From contig CACMGP010000002.1 in the NCBI GenBank assembly GCA_902613185.1, positions 1 through 35,377 of the forward strand: a DNA stretch of 35,377 nt, in the 5' to 3' direction. Position 1 is the stretch's first letter, and each line of letters begins with the position of its first letter. The stretch comes from an uncultured Alphaproteobacteria bacterium (GTDB taxonomy: Bacteria > Pseudomonadota > Alphaproteobacteria > HIMB59). Positions 1 through 8,071 of this stretch are shown piece after piece. The translations under genes and the position numbers were made by a program. Below the pieces are notes generated by a model, which saw nothing but the letters and a program-made list of their open reading frames with translations, was not told the origin of the DNA and searched no databases.

Positions 1-20
1 AAATGATACATTATAAATTG

Positions 21-518
21 ATGAGATATATTTTTGTACTTCTTCTAAGTTTGCCATTATTTTCGATGAATTTGAATGCAGAGTATGAGATGCATATCCC
101 AAATTGTACTCAAAAAGGTGTTGAAAATTGCGGAGGTTTTTTATTTGATAATGAAACTGGGGATGTCCTTTTTTGTGGTTCTGAGAGTTGTATCGATTTA
201 AAACTACCAAAATCTTGGAAGGCAAAACAGAAAGATAAACTATCAAAACAAGATCAAATATTAGAAATGCTCTCTAATATTCAGGTTGGATCTGTCAACA
301 CAGTTCAAAATGTTGAGCCTTCCTCAGATACAAAAATTGTAAATCAGGAAGTAAAATCAGAAGAAAAGAAAGAAGAAAAAGAGGTTGTCAAAAAAGAAGA
401 GAAAAAAGAGAAGAAGATAGAAAAGTGTGACAAAGAAAAGAAAAGTTTGTGTAAAGGTTCTGGTGGCATGCAACTTGGAGGAACCGGAATGAAACTTAAG
501 AAACCAACAAAAAAATAG
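21..518 (+). CDS. Secreted hypothetical protein, Cys- and Lys/Glu-rich
   Basis: I do not recognise this protein. An in-frame ATG at 3 would add six residues, but the ATG at 21 opens directly into a typical signal peptide (MRYIFVLLLSLPLFS..., probable cleavage after LNA), so I chose it. The real start cannot be fully judged because the window begins here. The mature part opens with a small domain holding four cysteines in about 30 residues (NCTQKGVENCGG ... FCGSESC), which could form disulfides in the periplasm. A helical stretch and a strongly charged Lys/Glu-rich segment follow, then two more cysteines and a Gly/Lys-rich tail. The charged part is low complexity and says little about function. 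The next gene starts one base after the stop, so the two are probably cotranscribed. Confidence 0.6.
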   Translation: MRYIFVLLLSLPLFSMNLNAEYEMHIPNCTQKGVENCGGFLFDNETGDVLFCGSESCIDLKLPKSWKAKQKDKLSKQDQILEMLSNIQVGSVNTVQNVEPSSDTKIVNQEVKSEEKKEEKEVVKKEEKKEKKIEKCDKEKKSLCKGSGGMQLGGTGMKLKKPTKK

Positions 519-519
519 T

Positions 520-747
520 TTGAAAAAAAAACAAAAGAGATCATTAGCTTCTTTAATATTAATAAGAGAAAAACTTGCCCATGACTTATGTAATGAGATT
601 TATATGAGTAAAGATGAAGCTTATGAAATTATAGACTTTGCTTTCCAGCTTAGTGATAAATTACCTGAAACCTATGATCAACTGAAATCAGAAATAAAGT
701 CTTATATAATTATTAATATGTTATCTCTAGTTACTAAATTCCACTAG
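520..747 (+). CDS. Small hypothetical protein, TTG start
   Basis: This is a 75-residue protein of unknown function, predicted mostly helical, with no signal peptide or obvious membrane segment. It begins at TTG one base after the stop of the upstream gene. No Shine-Dalgarno sequence is visible, so translation may depend on coupling. A shorter alternative starts at ATG 604 (MSKDEAYEII). Its last 14 bases overlap the end of the convergent gene on the other strand. The position directly behind another gene and the even, uninterrupted frame support a real gene, but the evidence is weak. Confidence 0.45.
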   Translation: MKKKQKRSLASLILIREKLAHDLCNEIYMSKDEAYEIIDFAFQLSDKLPETYDQLKSEIKSYIIINMLSLVTKFH

Positions 748-1336
748 TATCAATTTCTTCTTTTGAAATATTTTCTTTATTTTCATCAAGTAAATTTTCA
801 TAGTTCGAATTTTCATTACTCAAATAAGCACTATCAGTTAAAATTATATCCATTCTCCTATTATTAAAGCTATAATCACAAGTAACTGAGAAAATTAACT
901 CACTACTATTAGATTTATTGCTAAGATAAATTTCCCAAGTTGTTTTACTTTTAAGTTTATTTGGAAATTGTTTAACTTCAGTTTGAAATAATTCGGTGTT
1001 TTTCTTTTGAAATGAATTAATAAAGCTATCTTGAATGTCAAGGCACTCAACAGGACTGAGTTGCAATTGATTATTTGAGCCGTGAATTTCGTAAATATTT
1101 CCTGTTTTTGTTGATTTTAATGTGTATTCATTAAGATATTTGTTTGCTATCAAGACGTTGTCCTCTTTAATAGAAATGCTCTCAATATTACCTTTCTTTA
1201 ATTTTATTCTACCATCATTTTCATACCTGAGAATGTCCTCATACAATTTATAACCAAAAAGCTCAATTGATTGTGCATTCAAACAAAAAAACATGCTTAC
1301 CGTGAATAATGTCTTAAACATAAGGAATTTTAACAT
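734..1336 (-). CDS. Hypothetical periplasmic protein
   Basis: I do not recognise this 200-residue protein. It has an N-terminal signal peptide (hydrophobic core FLMFKTLFTVSMFFCL, probable cleavage near LNAQS), so it is likely periplasmic. An internal ATG at 1321 would give a shorter but still plausible signal peptide. The mature protein looks beta-rich in the middle (an ...IYEIHGSNNQLQLSPVEC region) and ends in an acidic Asn/Glu-rich tail. Two cysteines (one in PVECL, one in VTCDY) could pair. It is the third gene of a three-gene unit with the ParA ATPase and the gene before it (4-base gap). Confidence 0.55.
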   Translation of the reverse strand: MLKFLMFKTLFTVSMFFCLNAQSIELFGYKLYEDILRYENDGRIKLKKGNIESISIKEDNVLIANKYLNEYTLKSTKTGNIYEIHGSNNQLQLSPVECLDIQDSFINSFQKKNTELFQTEVKQFPNKLKSKTTWEIYLSNKSNSSELIFSVTCDYSFNNRRMDIILTDSAYLSNENSNYENLLDENKENISKEEIDTSGI

Positions 1337-1340
1337 TGAT

Positions 1341-1790
1341 TTAGTTCTTTAAAATAGTGTTGAGCGGATATGGAACATCTTTGATAGAAAATTTATGACA
1401 ATATTCAACACCCTCTAAAAGTTTTGACCATAGTTCGTTTGCATCCTTTTCTAATTCTGGGATCGAATATGATGCTAAGCTTAAAAACCATATCTTAAAA
1501 GAGTCCTTTGATAGTCTATCGACATTTGAATTAACTAATGTGGAAAAAGTATCTTTCCACTGTAGTAAGAGAACATCAGCTTCTTTTTTTGATAAATTCT
1601 GTGGTGATATAAAGTATTTTTTTTGAAGTGTTGATTTATCTTGTTCTAGGATAGATGTTTTAAATTGGAATGCATTATCGAGAATTGATGCTTTTTCTTT
1701 GCTATCATTTATTTCAATCCAATTAATAAAACCTTTCAATAATCTTGAGCATATGTCATGGAGTTGTTCATTATCTATTTCTTCATTCAT
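1341..1790 (-). CDS. Hypothetical cytoplasmic helical protein next to ParA
   Basis: This 149-residue protein has no recognised family. It lacks a signal peptide and membrane segment and is predicted almost wholly helical, with several Trp residues. It lies 15 bases downstream of an orphan ParA ATPase and 4 bases upstream of a secreted hypothetical protein, so the three are probably one operon. Its place beside ParA could make it the partner or cargo adaptor of that ATPase, but this is a guess from position only. It does not resemble ParB: no helix-turn-helix or ParB-box motif is visible. Confidence 0.55.
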   Translation of the reverse strand: MNEEIDNEQLHDICSRLLKGFINWIEINDSKEKASILDNAFQFKTSILEQDKSTLQKKYFISPQNLSKKEADVLLLQWKDTFSTLVNSNVDRLSKDSFKIWFLSLASYSIPELEKDANELWSKLLEGVEYCHKFSIKDVPYPLNTILKN

Positions 1791-1805
1791 ATAATTTATT
1801 AAAAT

Positions 1806-2444
1806 TTAAAATTTCAAGAATGACTGTATCTCTTTTGCTAGAGCCAACATTTCTAAACACCCTTTTCCAGTTCTTTGTTTTTCTACTACTGTTAACCCTA
1901 ATCCCATAGTTGATACAAATATTTGTCTATTACCCAAAATCGTCTTTGCTTTTTTAACATTCATTTTATTAACAAATTTATGTGCTTCTTGAATAAGTTT
2001 AGATTTTGCATTTGCTCTATTAATGAGTATTAATATCTCTCTTTTTTCTCTTTTCGCTAATTCAATTATGGACTCCGTGGCCCAAAAATCCACTTGAGAG
2101 GGAGATATCGGTATAATGACAAGGTCAGCTATTTCAATTGCTGGTCTTCCATCAGCGTCAATTTTGGGAGGAGTATCAATTATTACTAAATCAGATTTTT
2201 CTTTAAGCGTTTTTGCCTCATACTGTGCGCCCCAGAGGCTTGCTGTTTTAAACTGAATCATGTTTTTATTTTTAAGTTTTTCATTTCTGGTAATAAACCA
2301 CTTACCTAAACTGCCTTGAGGGTCTGTGTCGAGTAATGTCGTGGATAAATTATTTTTTAAAGAATAAACAGCAGCTAAATTTGCAGCTATAGTGGTTTTT
2401 CCAGAGCCTCCTTTTTGTTGAGCGATGGTAATAACCTTAGACAC
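1806..2444 (-). CDS. ParA/MinD-family partitioning ATPase (orphan)
   Basis: This is a P-loop ATPase of the ParA family (COG1192 type), 212 residues, cytoplasmic. It has the deviant Walker A KGGSGKTT at residues 11-18, with the signature lysine K11 that supports dimer-dependent hydrolysis. The DTDPQG motif is at 38-43, and Walker B (VIIDTPP) is around 86-92. Such proteins move DNA, granules or protein clusters across the nucleoid. No ParB and no recognisable parS cluster is in the window, so it is an orphan; its cargo is unknown. Translation starts at GTG. No Shine-Dalgarno is visible, and a TATACT hexamer ends six bases before the start, which would make the mRNA leaderless. Confidence 0.9.
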   Translation of the reverse strand: MSKVITIAQQKGGSGKTTIAANLAAVYSLKNNLSTTLLDTDPQGSLGKWFITRNEKLKNKNMIQFKTASLWGAQYEAKTLKEKSDLVIIDTPPKIDADGRPAIEIADLVIIPISPSQVDFWATESIIELAKREKREILILINRANAKSKLIQEAHKFVNKMNVKKAKTILGNRQIFVSTMGLGLTVVEKQRTGKGCLEMLALAKEIQSFLKF

Positions 2445-2450
2445 AATTCA

Positions 2451-2456
2451 AGTATA
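2451..2456 (-). promoter_or_regulatory. Possible -10 element of the ParA gene
   Basis: Read on the minus strand this is TATACT, ending six bases before the GTG start. That would place the transcription start at or next to the first codon. No convincing -35 is seen, and in such AT-rich DNA a chance match is possible. Confidence 0.35.
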
Positions 2457-2561
2457 AAAATAAAAAACTCTTAAGAAAGCTTTATTAAAAAAAAGTTGTG
2501 GGTTGATAGGTACTTAGAATAGGTTTGGTAAAATTATATAGGAAATAAACCTCATATCATC

Positions 2562-2567
2562 TATATT
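2562..2567 (+). promoter_or_regulatory. Possible -10 element of the iron-alcohol dehydrogenase gene
   Basis: TATATT lies six bases before the GTG start at 2574, again predicting a leaderless or nearly leaderless mRNA. No Shine-Dalgarno sequence is present upstream of the start. Confidence 0.35.
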
Positions 2568-2573
2568 GCTATC

Positions 2574-3737
2574 GTGAAAGCGTTTCAATTCAACACTACT
2601 CCTGGAATAAGATTTGGAAGTGACTATTCAATAGGCACAGCAGAAGAGGTTTCTAAAAAACTTGGTAACAAAATACTATTTGTAACTGATCCGGGTTTAG
2701 TAAAAATTGGGTTACACGAAAGAACAATTACTGAGCTTCAAAAATACTCTGAAATTTTAATTTTTGATAATGTTGAAGCTGACCCATCTATAAAAACACT
2801 TATGAGTTGTGTACAACAGGGAAGAGATTTTGATGCAACAGGTGTAATTGGATTTGGTGGTGGATCATCAATGGACGTATCGAAATTAACTGCACTTTTG
2901 ATTGGCTCAAACGAAAATATTCATGAAGCTTGGGGAGTGGCTAATGCTAAAGGGCCTAGGCTCCCTCTTGCACTTTACCCAACAACTTCTGGTACTGGTT
3001 CTGAAGTAACTCCAATTTCTATTATCACACAAGAAGATTTAGAAAAAAAAGGAGTCTCCTCTCCTATTATACTTCCAGACCTTGCAATTCTTGATCCATC
3101 ATTAACGCTCGGTCTTCCCCCTCACATTACTGCTGCTACCGGTATTGATGCAATGGTCCACGCGATAGAGTCTTATGCTTCAAAAAGTGTGAACAATAAT
3201 TTGATCTCCCAAACACTTGCAAAGGAAGCATTGAAGCTTTTAGGTAGTTCTATAAGACAAGCTGTCATTAACGGAAAGGATATTGAAGCAAGATCAAATA
3301 TGCTTGTTGGCTCTATGTTAGCAGGTGTCTCCTTTGGAAACTCTCCAGTTGCTGGCGTTCATGCTTTAGCATATCCGATTGGAGGCACTTATCATGTCCC
3401 TCACGGTCTTTCCAACGCACTTGTCCTGCCATATGTTTTAAGATTTAATATATCTGATCAAAATGCATCAAAACTATACAGTGAAATAGCCCCGATTGTT
3501 TTTCCAGATATTGATACAAGCACCAGCACTCAAGATATTTCTTCAAAATTCATTGAAAAGTTGTCAGATCTATCAAGTGAATTAGGTTTAGAACAAAGAT
3601 TAAGAGATCTCGACATCCCTGAAACTGCATGCGAAACAATGGCTAGAGATGCTATGAAACAAACCCGATTACTAATCAATAACCCAAGAGAAATATCTGA
3701 AAAAGATGCTTTTGATATTTATAGGTCTGCATGGTAA
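2574..3737 (+). CDS. Iron-containing (group III) alcohol dehydrogenase
   Basis: This NAD(P)-dependent Fe-type alcohol dehydrogenase of 387 residues matches the family length. The nucleotide-binding motif GGGSSMD is at 95-101, and the PTTSGTGSE loop at 136-144. The four metal ligands appear to be D192 and H196 (in GIDAMVHAIESY), H263 (VHALAYP) and H277 (HVPHGLSNA), almost the same numbering as E. coli FucO. The family oxidises or reduces small alcohols and aldehydes such as lactaldehyde, ethanol, butanol or hydroxybutyrate; the sequence does not settle which. It starts at GTG. A weak hairpin follows and an ABC gene begins 73 bases later, so it may or may not share that transcript. Confidence 0.93.
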   Translation: MKAFQFNTTPGIRFGSDYSIGTAEEVSKKLGNKILFVTDPGLVKIGLHERTITELQKYSEILIFDNVEADPSIKTLMSCVQQGRDFDATGVIGFGGGSSMDVSKLTALLIGSNENIHEAWGVANAKGPRLPLALYPTTSGTGSEVTPISIITQEDLEKKGVSSPIILPDLAILDPSLTLGLPPHITAATGIDAMVHAIESYASKSVNNNLISQTLAKEALKLLGSSIRQAVINGKDIEARSNMLVGSMLAGVSFGNSPVAGVHALAYPIGGTYHVPHGLSNALVLPYVLRFNISDQNASKLYSEIAPIVFPDIDTSTSTQDISSKFIEKLSDLSSELGLEQRLRDLDIPETACETMARDAMKQTRLLINNPREISEKDAFDIYRSAW

Positions 3738-3754
3738 AAACTTCATCTGATAAG

Positions 3755-3774
3755 AGATGGTAAATTTATCATCT
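3755..3774 (+). terminator. Weak hairpin after the alcohol dehydrogenase
   Basis: An 8-bp stem (AGATGGTA / TATCATCT, with one G-U pair) encloses a four-base loop. No clean T-run follows, so termination would be inefficient at best. Confidence 0.25.
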
Positions 3775-3810
3775 TGAATTATTAAGATTTTAAATTAAAT
3801 AATATGAAAA

Positions 3811-4512
3811 ATGTTAAGTGTAATAGATATTTCTAAAAATTTTGGCGATTTTACTGCCATTAATAAACTCTCTTTTGAGGTCAAAGTTGGTGATGTGATG
3901 GGGTTCCTTGGACCTAATGGTGCTGGCAAAACAACTTCCATGAGGGTAATAACAGGTTATCTTAAATCTGACAGTGGAAACGTTATCATAAACAATAAGG
4001 ACATTGAAATAGATCCCATTCACACAAAGTCAATGATTGGCTACTTACCTGAAGGTGTTCCACTTTATTTGGACTTTTCACCATATCTTTACCTAGACTA
4101 CGTTTGCCAGGTAAGAAATATAAAAAACTCAAAAGTAGCAATAAAAAAAGTAATTAATGATCTGCAATTAAATGAAGTAAAAGATGTTCCTATTGAAACT
4201 TTATCAAAAGGTTTTAAAAGACGTGTTGGAATAGCACAGGCTCTTATTCATAATCCCAAATTACTGATCTTAGATGAGCCAACTGATGGATTGGATCCCC
4301 TTCAAAAGTTTGAAGTAAGAAAATTAATTAAAAAATTATCTAAAACGAAAGCAATTATAATTTCTACACACATTCTTGATGAAGTCCCAGAGGTTTGTAA
4401 TAAGTGTCTTATTATTAATGATGGACAAAAAGTCTTTGAGGGAACTCCAGCACAGCTTAAGAAAAAAATTGGTAAATCCCTAGATGAAAAATTTAGAAAG
4501 TTAGTAAGCTAA
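3811..4512 (+). CDS. ABC transporter ATP-binding protein (ABC-2/GldA type)
   Basis: This is a 233-residue ATPase of the ABC-2 exporter class. Walker A GPNGAGKT is at 34-41, the signature LSKGF at 131-135, Walker B LLILDEP at 151-157, and the switch histidine in STHILDE near 187. It energises the membrane protein encoded next, whose ATG overlaps its stop by one base. The downstream GldG-like and DUF4340 proteins complete a cassette that is widespread in non-gliding bacteria and whose substrate is unknown. The nearest named relatives by gene order are GldA/F/G of Flavobacterium, but no other gliding gene is here. Confidence 0.9.
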   Translation: MLSVIDISKNFGDFTAINKLSFEVKVGDVMGFLGPNGAGKTTSMRVITGYLKSDSGNVIINNKDIEIDPIHTKSMIGYLPEGVPLYLDFSPYLYLDYVCQVRNIKNSKVAIKKVINDLQLNEVKDVPIETLSKGFKRRVGIAQALIHNPKLLILDEPTDGLDPLQKFEVRKLIKKLSKTKAIIISTHILDEVPEVCNKCLIINDGQKVFEGTPAQLKKKIGKSLDEKFRKLVS

Positions 4513-5231
4513 TGTTGGCGCTAATTAAAAGAGAACTTAAATTATATTTTATTACTCCTGTCGCCTATATTTTTACTGCAATATTTATTTTGACCTCTAT
4601 GTCCTTGACATTTTATTTTGGCTCGTTTTTCTCCTCAGGAGTTGCAGACTTAACAGTTTTTTTTAGTTTTATCCCATGGGTTTTTATTTTCTTTGTCTCT
4701 GCAGTTACTATGAAAAGTTGGTCCGAGGAAAAAAGACTTGGTACTATTGAATTATTAATGACTTTGCCAATTCCTTTGTGGAAGATAGTGTTGAGTAAAT
4801 TTTTTGCAACTTGGGCTTTTGTTGTATTCTCAGTTGTTTTGACGTTTCCTATTTGGATTACAGTAAATTATCTTGGAAACCCTGATAACCTTGTAATTAT
4901 TGGCCAATATCTTGGTGTTATTATCATGGCAGGTGCTTATGTCTCTCTTGGAATTTTCTTTTCTTCGTTAACTAACAATCAAATAATTGCTTTTATTTTA
5001 TCTATTTTAGTCTCATTTCTTTTTACCATAAGTGGGTTTCCTCTTATGATTAATTTTATAACTGGGATTTTACCTATTGAAATAGTAGAACTCATTTCTA
5101 GTTTTAGCTTTTTGACTCACTTCTCAAGTATCCAAACGGGTTTCTTCTCAATTAAAGGATTGTTTTTCTTTTTATCCTTTATTGCTCTTTGGAATTATTT
5201 AACAATTATAAAATTTTTAAATCGAGACTAA
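4512..5231 (+). CDS. ABC-2 type permease, GldF-like
   Basis: This is an integral membrane protein of 239 residues with about six hydrophobic segments, beginning ...ITPVAYIFTAIFILTS. The EEKRLGTIELLMTLPI segment after the second helix is typical of the GldF/NosY-like ABC-2 permease family: a charged cytoplasmic coupling region before the third helix. It pairs with the ATPase upstream; the ATG overlaps that gene's stop by one base, and its own stop overlaps the next ATG by one base. The cassette order ATPase, permease, GldG-like, DUF4340 implies one inner-membrane complex. Substrate is unknown. Confidence 0.88.
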   Translation: MLALIKRELKLYFITPVAYIFTAIFILTSMSLTFYFGSFFSSGVADLTVFFSFIPWVFIFFVSAVTMKSWSEEKRLGTIELLMTLPIPLWKIVLSKFFATWAFVVFSVVLTFPIWITVNYLGNPDNLVIIGQYLGVIIMAGAYVSLGIFFSSLTNNQIIAFILSILVSFLFTISGFPLMINFITGILPIEIVELISSFSFLTHFSSIQTGFFSIKGLFFFLSFIALWNYLTIIKFLNRD

Positions 5232-7066
5232 TGAATAAATTTTTACAAAAAAACTATCTTATAGTATCTATATTAAGCACTGTTATTTTATTTTTGTCCT
5301 TTAATTTTATAATCCAAAAAATCAATTTTAATTTAGGAGTTGATTTTACCTCTACCAAAACTTTTACTCTTTCAAGTGGCACTAAGAGAGTTATAGACGA
5401 AATAGAAGAGCCATTAAAAATTACTTTTGTGTATAGCAGAGACTTGTCTAAAAATATTCCAATTATTCAAAATTATGCTAATCAAGTTCAAGGTCTATTA
5501 AACAGATATTCAGATCTAGCCTCAGGTAAAATTGAATTAAACTTTATTGAACCAGAGCCTTATTCAGATGATGAAGATTATGTAAATAGATATGGTGTGC
5601 AGGGTTTTCCTATAGATCAAGAAGGGTCCAAAGTATATTTTGGATTAATTGCTTCAAATACAACAGATGACATAGAAACTGTTCCCTTTTTTGATCCCTC
5701 AAAAGCTGGCACATTAGAAAAACAATTAACTGACATTGTATACAAACTTAATAGATCAAAAAAACCAATGATTGGTTTTTTATCATGGGTGGACACTACA
5801 CCACCAATGATGCCAAATAATCAACTTGGACAAGGAGAATACACAATACTTGAGGAGCTTAGTTATTTTTATGATTTTGAGTTTTTAGATACAGACATAG
5901 AGAGTTTTGAGGGTATAGACTTATTAATAGTTTATCACCCCTCTGATATTAGTGACAAAACTGAATATGCAGTTGAACAATTTATCTTGAATGGGGGAAA
6001 ATCAGTTATTTTTGTTGATCCATTTTTTGAGAAAAATGACCATTCAAATAAATCATCAAATTTAGAAAATGTCTTAAAAACCCTCAATATTAACTATAAT
6101 AGCAATGTTATTTTAGATGGTGCTCAAGCAACAAGACTGCAAACACAACAAAACATAACTGAAAATACATCTTTGCAAACTATGTTGAAATTGAATTGGC
6201 CTGAAGTCAGAGGACAGTTCATCAATCAAGCTGAAGAAATTGGAGACGGTTTATCTTTAATTAGACTTGTGTCTCCAGGTGGTCTTTCCCCATTAAATGA
6301 TGAAAGTGAAATTTCTTACACTCCTATTATGTCCTCCAGTGAGGTAACAATGGATCTACCTATGAAAGAGGTACATGATCCAATTAAGCTCATTAATAAT
6401 TTTCAGCCAACAGGTATTAGCTATGACTTTGGTGTAAAATTAAGTGGTATTGCAAAAAGTAATTTTAATGATTTTGAATTTAAAAATGATAATCATTTAG
6501 AAATATCCTCAAAAAATATAAATGTGGTAGTTTTCAGTGACGCTGATTTTATAAGAAATGCCTTTTGGGCAAGAATTCAAAAGTTTTTAGATACCAATGT
6601 AATAGAGGCGACATCTGATAATGGAAGTTTAGTTACAAATGTGTTTGACTCAATGACAGGTTATGATGAATTTATTGATCTAAGAAACAAAGAAGCTCCA
6701 TTTAGACCGTTTGTTGTAGTTCAAAAACTTCAAGCAGAAGCAGAACAGATGTATCTAGGACAAGAACAGCAATTACAAGCTCAACTTGATAATACATTAA
6801 ATCAAATTCAAAATTTATCAGGCGGTAGAGATGTAGAAAGTGTCAATTTATCTGACAAACAATTAATGGAATTAGCAAATTTTCAATTACAAGTAGAAAA
6901 TACTCGTAAACAACTAAGAGAAGTTAGAAGAAATTTAAGTAAAGATATAGATCGATTAGCAAATCAAATAAACATATTAAATACTTTTTTAATCCCTGTT
7001 CTTTTAATTCTACTAATGTTTTTTATTCCAAGACAACTCGGTATCAGAAAAAGAAAAAGCAGATAA
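5231..7066 (+). CDS. GldG-like ABC auxiliary membrane protein
   Basis: This protein of about 611 residues resembles the auxiliary component of the gliding-type ABC system (COG3225). An earlier in-frame TTG at 5189 lies inside the permease gene; the ATG at 5231 overlaps the permease stop by one base and leads straight into the N-terminal transmembrane helix, so I use it. The order is one TM helix, a large soluble extracytoplasmic region (with the family-like LSSGTKRVIDEIEEPLKIT near the start), a Gln/Asn-rich coiled coil over roughly the last 100 residues, and a C-terminal TM helix ending in basic residues. The soluble part is presumably periplasmic. Function is unknown in bacteria that do not glide. 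Confidence 0.85.
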   Translation: MNKFLQKNYLIVSILSTVILFLSFNFIIQKINFNLGVDFTSTKTFTLSSGTKRVIDEIEEPLKITFVYSRDLSKNIPIIQNYANQVQGLLNRYSDLASGKIELNFIEPEPYSDDEDYVNRYGVQGFPIDQEGSKVYFGLIASNTTDDIETVPFFDPSKAGTLEKQLTDIVYKLNRSKKPMIGFLSWVDTTPPMMPNNQLGQGEYTILEELSYFYDFEFLDTDIESFEGIDLLIVYHPSDISDKTEYAVEQFILNGGKSVIFVDPFFEKNDHSNKSSNLENVLKTLNINYNSNVILDGAQATRLQTQQNITENTSLQTMLKLNWPEVRGQFINQAEEIGDGLSLIRLVSPGGLSPLNDESEISYTPIMSSSEVTMDLPMKEVHDPIKLINNFQPTGISYDFGVKLSGIAKSNFNDFEFKNDNHLEISSKNINVVVFSDADFIRNAFWARIQKFLDTNVIEATSDNGSLVTNVFDSMTGYDEFIDLRNKEAPFRPFVVVQKLQAEAEQMYLGQEQQLQAQLDNTLNQIQNLSGGRDVESVNLSDKQLMELANFQLQVENTRKQLREVRRNLSKDIDRLANQINILNTFLIPVLLILLMFFIPRQLGIRKRKSR

Positions 7067-8071
7067 ATGTATATTAAAAATTTAAAAATATTGGTTTTAC
7101 TATCTTTTGGTTTTTTAATTATTGCCCTTGGTATGTATTTTGATGGCAAAAATATCTCTAATAAGTCATCATCTGAAGTATTATTTCCTAGTTTTGATGA
7201 TGTTTTACCAGAAATAGCATACATTGAATTTTCTAATCAAAATGGAAAATCTGTTATTGAAATCATTGAAAATCAATGGCTTATTTCAAGCTCAAATAAT
7301 TTTCCGGCAAATACTGAGCTTTTAAGTAGGTTTTTTATTCAACTTCGTGAAGCAAATATTTTAGATGCTAAAACTAATCGTGAAGATCTTTTATACAAAT
7401 TGGGTCTAGATGATGAAAATAAAATGCAATTAATATTAAAATCTGAAGACGATGTAGTATTGTATTCACTAGATATTGGTATTTATAATTATAATATCCC
7501 AGGATCTTACATAAAGGCCCCTGAGTCTAATCAATCTTATTTGGTTTCAACAAACTTAACCGCCGATGTATCTGATTTCTACTGGGTGCCCACCGATTTA
7601 ATAAATATTGGTAAATCTCAAATTCAATCAATTCAAATTTATAATCAAAATATGATTAACTTAAGTGTCAAAGAAGGAGAGCTAAAACATACAAATTTGA
7701 CCTCTCAATTTAATGAAATTGATAATGATAAAATTATTGATGCTCAAAATATATTAACTGATCTTCAACATAATGGCTTTATACTTAAGACAGAATTACC
7801 TAACTCTTCAGATTTAAAAGCTAGGTTTACACTCAATAATGGAACTATAATTTTTGTAAATCTTTACGATATTGAGGGTAAAGGTGTTCATGCTACTTTT
7901 GATTGGAATTATGTCGATGAAAAAGTTCAAATATCAAAGTTTATAGATCCATTGCTAGATGGAAATCAAATACAAGTTAGTTCGGTTGCTTTTTTAAATA
8001 ATTTTGCTTTTAGCGTTCCTCAAATATTTTTTGATACATTGAATATAAAATTAAGAGAAAAAACCGAATAA
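7067..8071 (+). CDS. DUF4340 domain protein
   Basis: This is a 334-residue membrane-anchored protein with a single N-terminal hydrophobic helix (LKILVLLSFGFLIIALGMYF) followed by an extracytoplasmic region with repeated short beta-rich units. Position directly after a GldG-like gene, with no gap, is the standard setting of the DUF4340 family, and the pattern of IEFSNQNGKSVIEIIENQWLI-type repeats fits. Its role is unknown; it probably binds to or extends the GldF/GldG-like complex in the periplasm. Its stop codon abuts the stop of the convergent galM gene with no base between. Confidence 0.75.
   Translation: MYIKNLKILVLLSFGFLIIALGMYFDGKNISNKSSSEVLFPSFDDVLPEIAYIEFSNQNGKSVIEIIENQWLISSSNNFPANTELLSRFFIQLREANILDAKTNREDLLYKLGLDDENKMQLILKSEDDVVLYSLDIGIYNYNIPGSYIKAPESNQSYLVSTNLTADVSDFYWVPTDLINIGKSQIQSIQIYNQNMINLSVKEGELKHTNLTSQFNEIDNDKIIDAQNILTDLQHNGFILKTELPNSSDLKARFTLNNGTIIFVNLYDIEGKGVHATFDWNYVDEKVQISKFIDPLLDGNQIQVSSVAFLNNFAFSVPQIFFDTLNIKLREKTE

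Noticed and set aside
344-544. Antisense frame rich in Phe/Ser opposite the Lys/Glu-rich segment
   Set aside because: It is the direct reverse-strand image of the low-complexity GAA/AAA codons of the secreted protein gene.
5189-5230. Upstream TTG start extending the GldG-like protein by 14 residues
   Set aside because: It lies inside the permease gene; the ATG at 5231 has the one-base stop/start overlap seen for the previous gene and leads directly into the TM helix.
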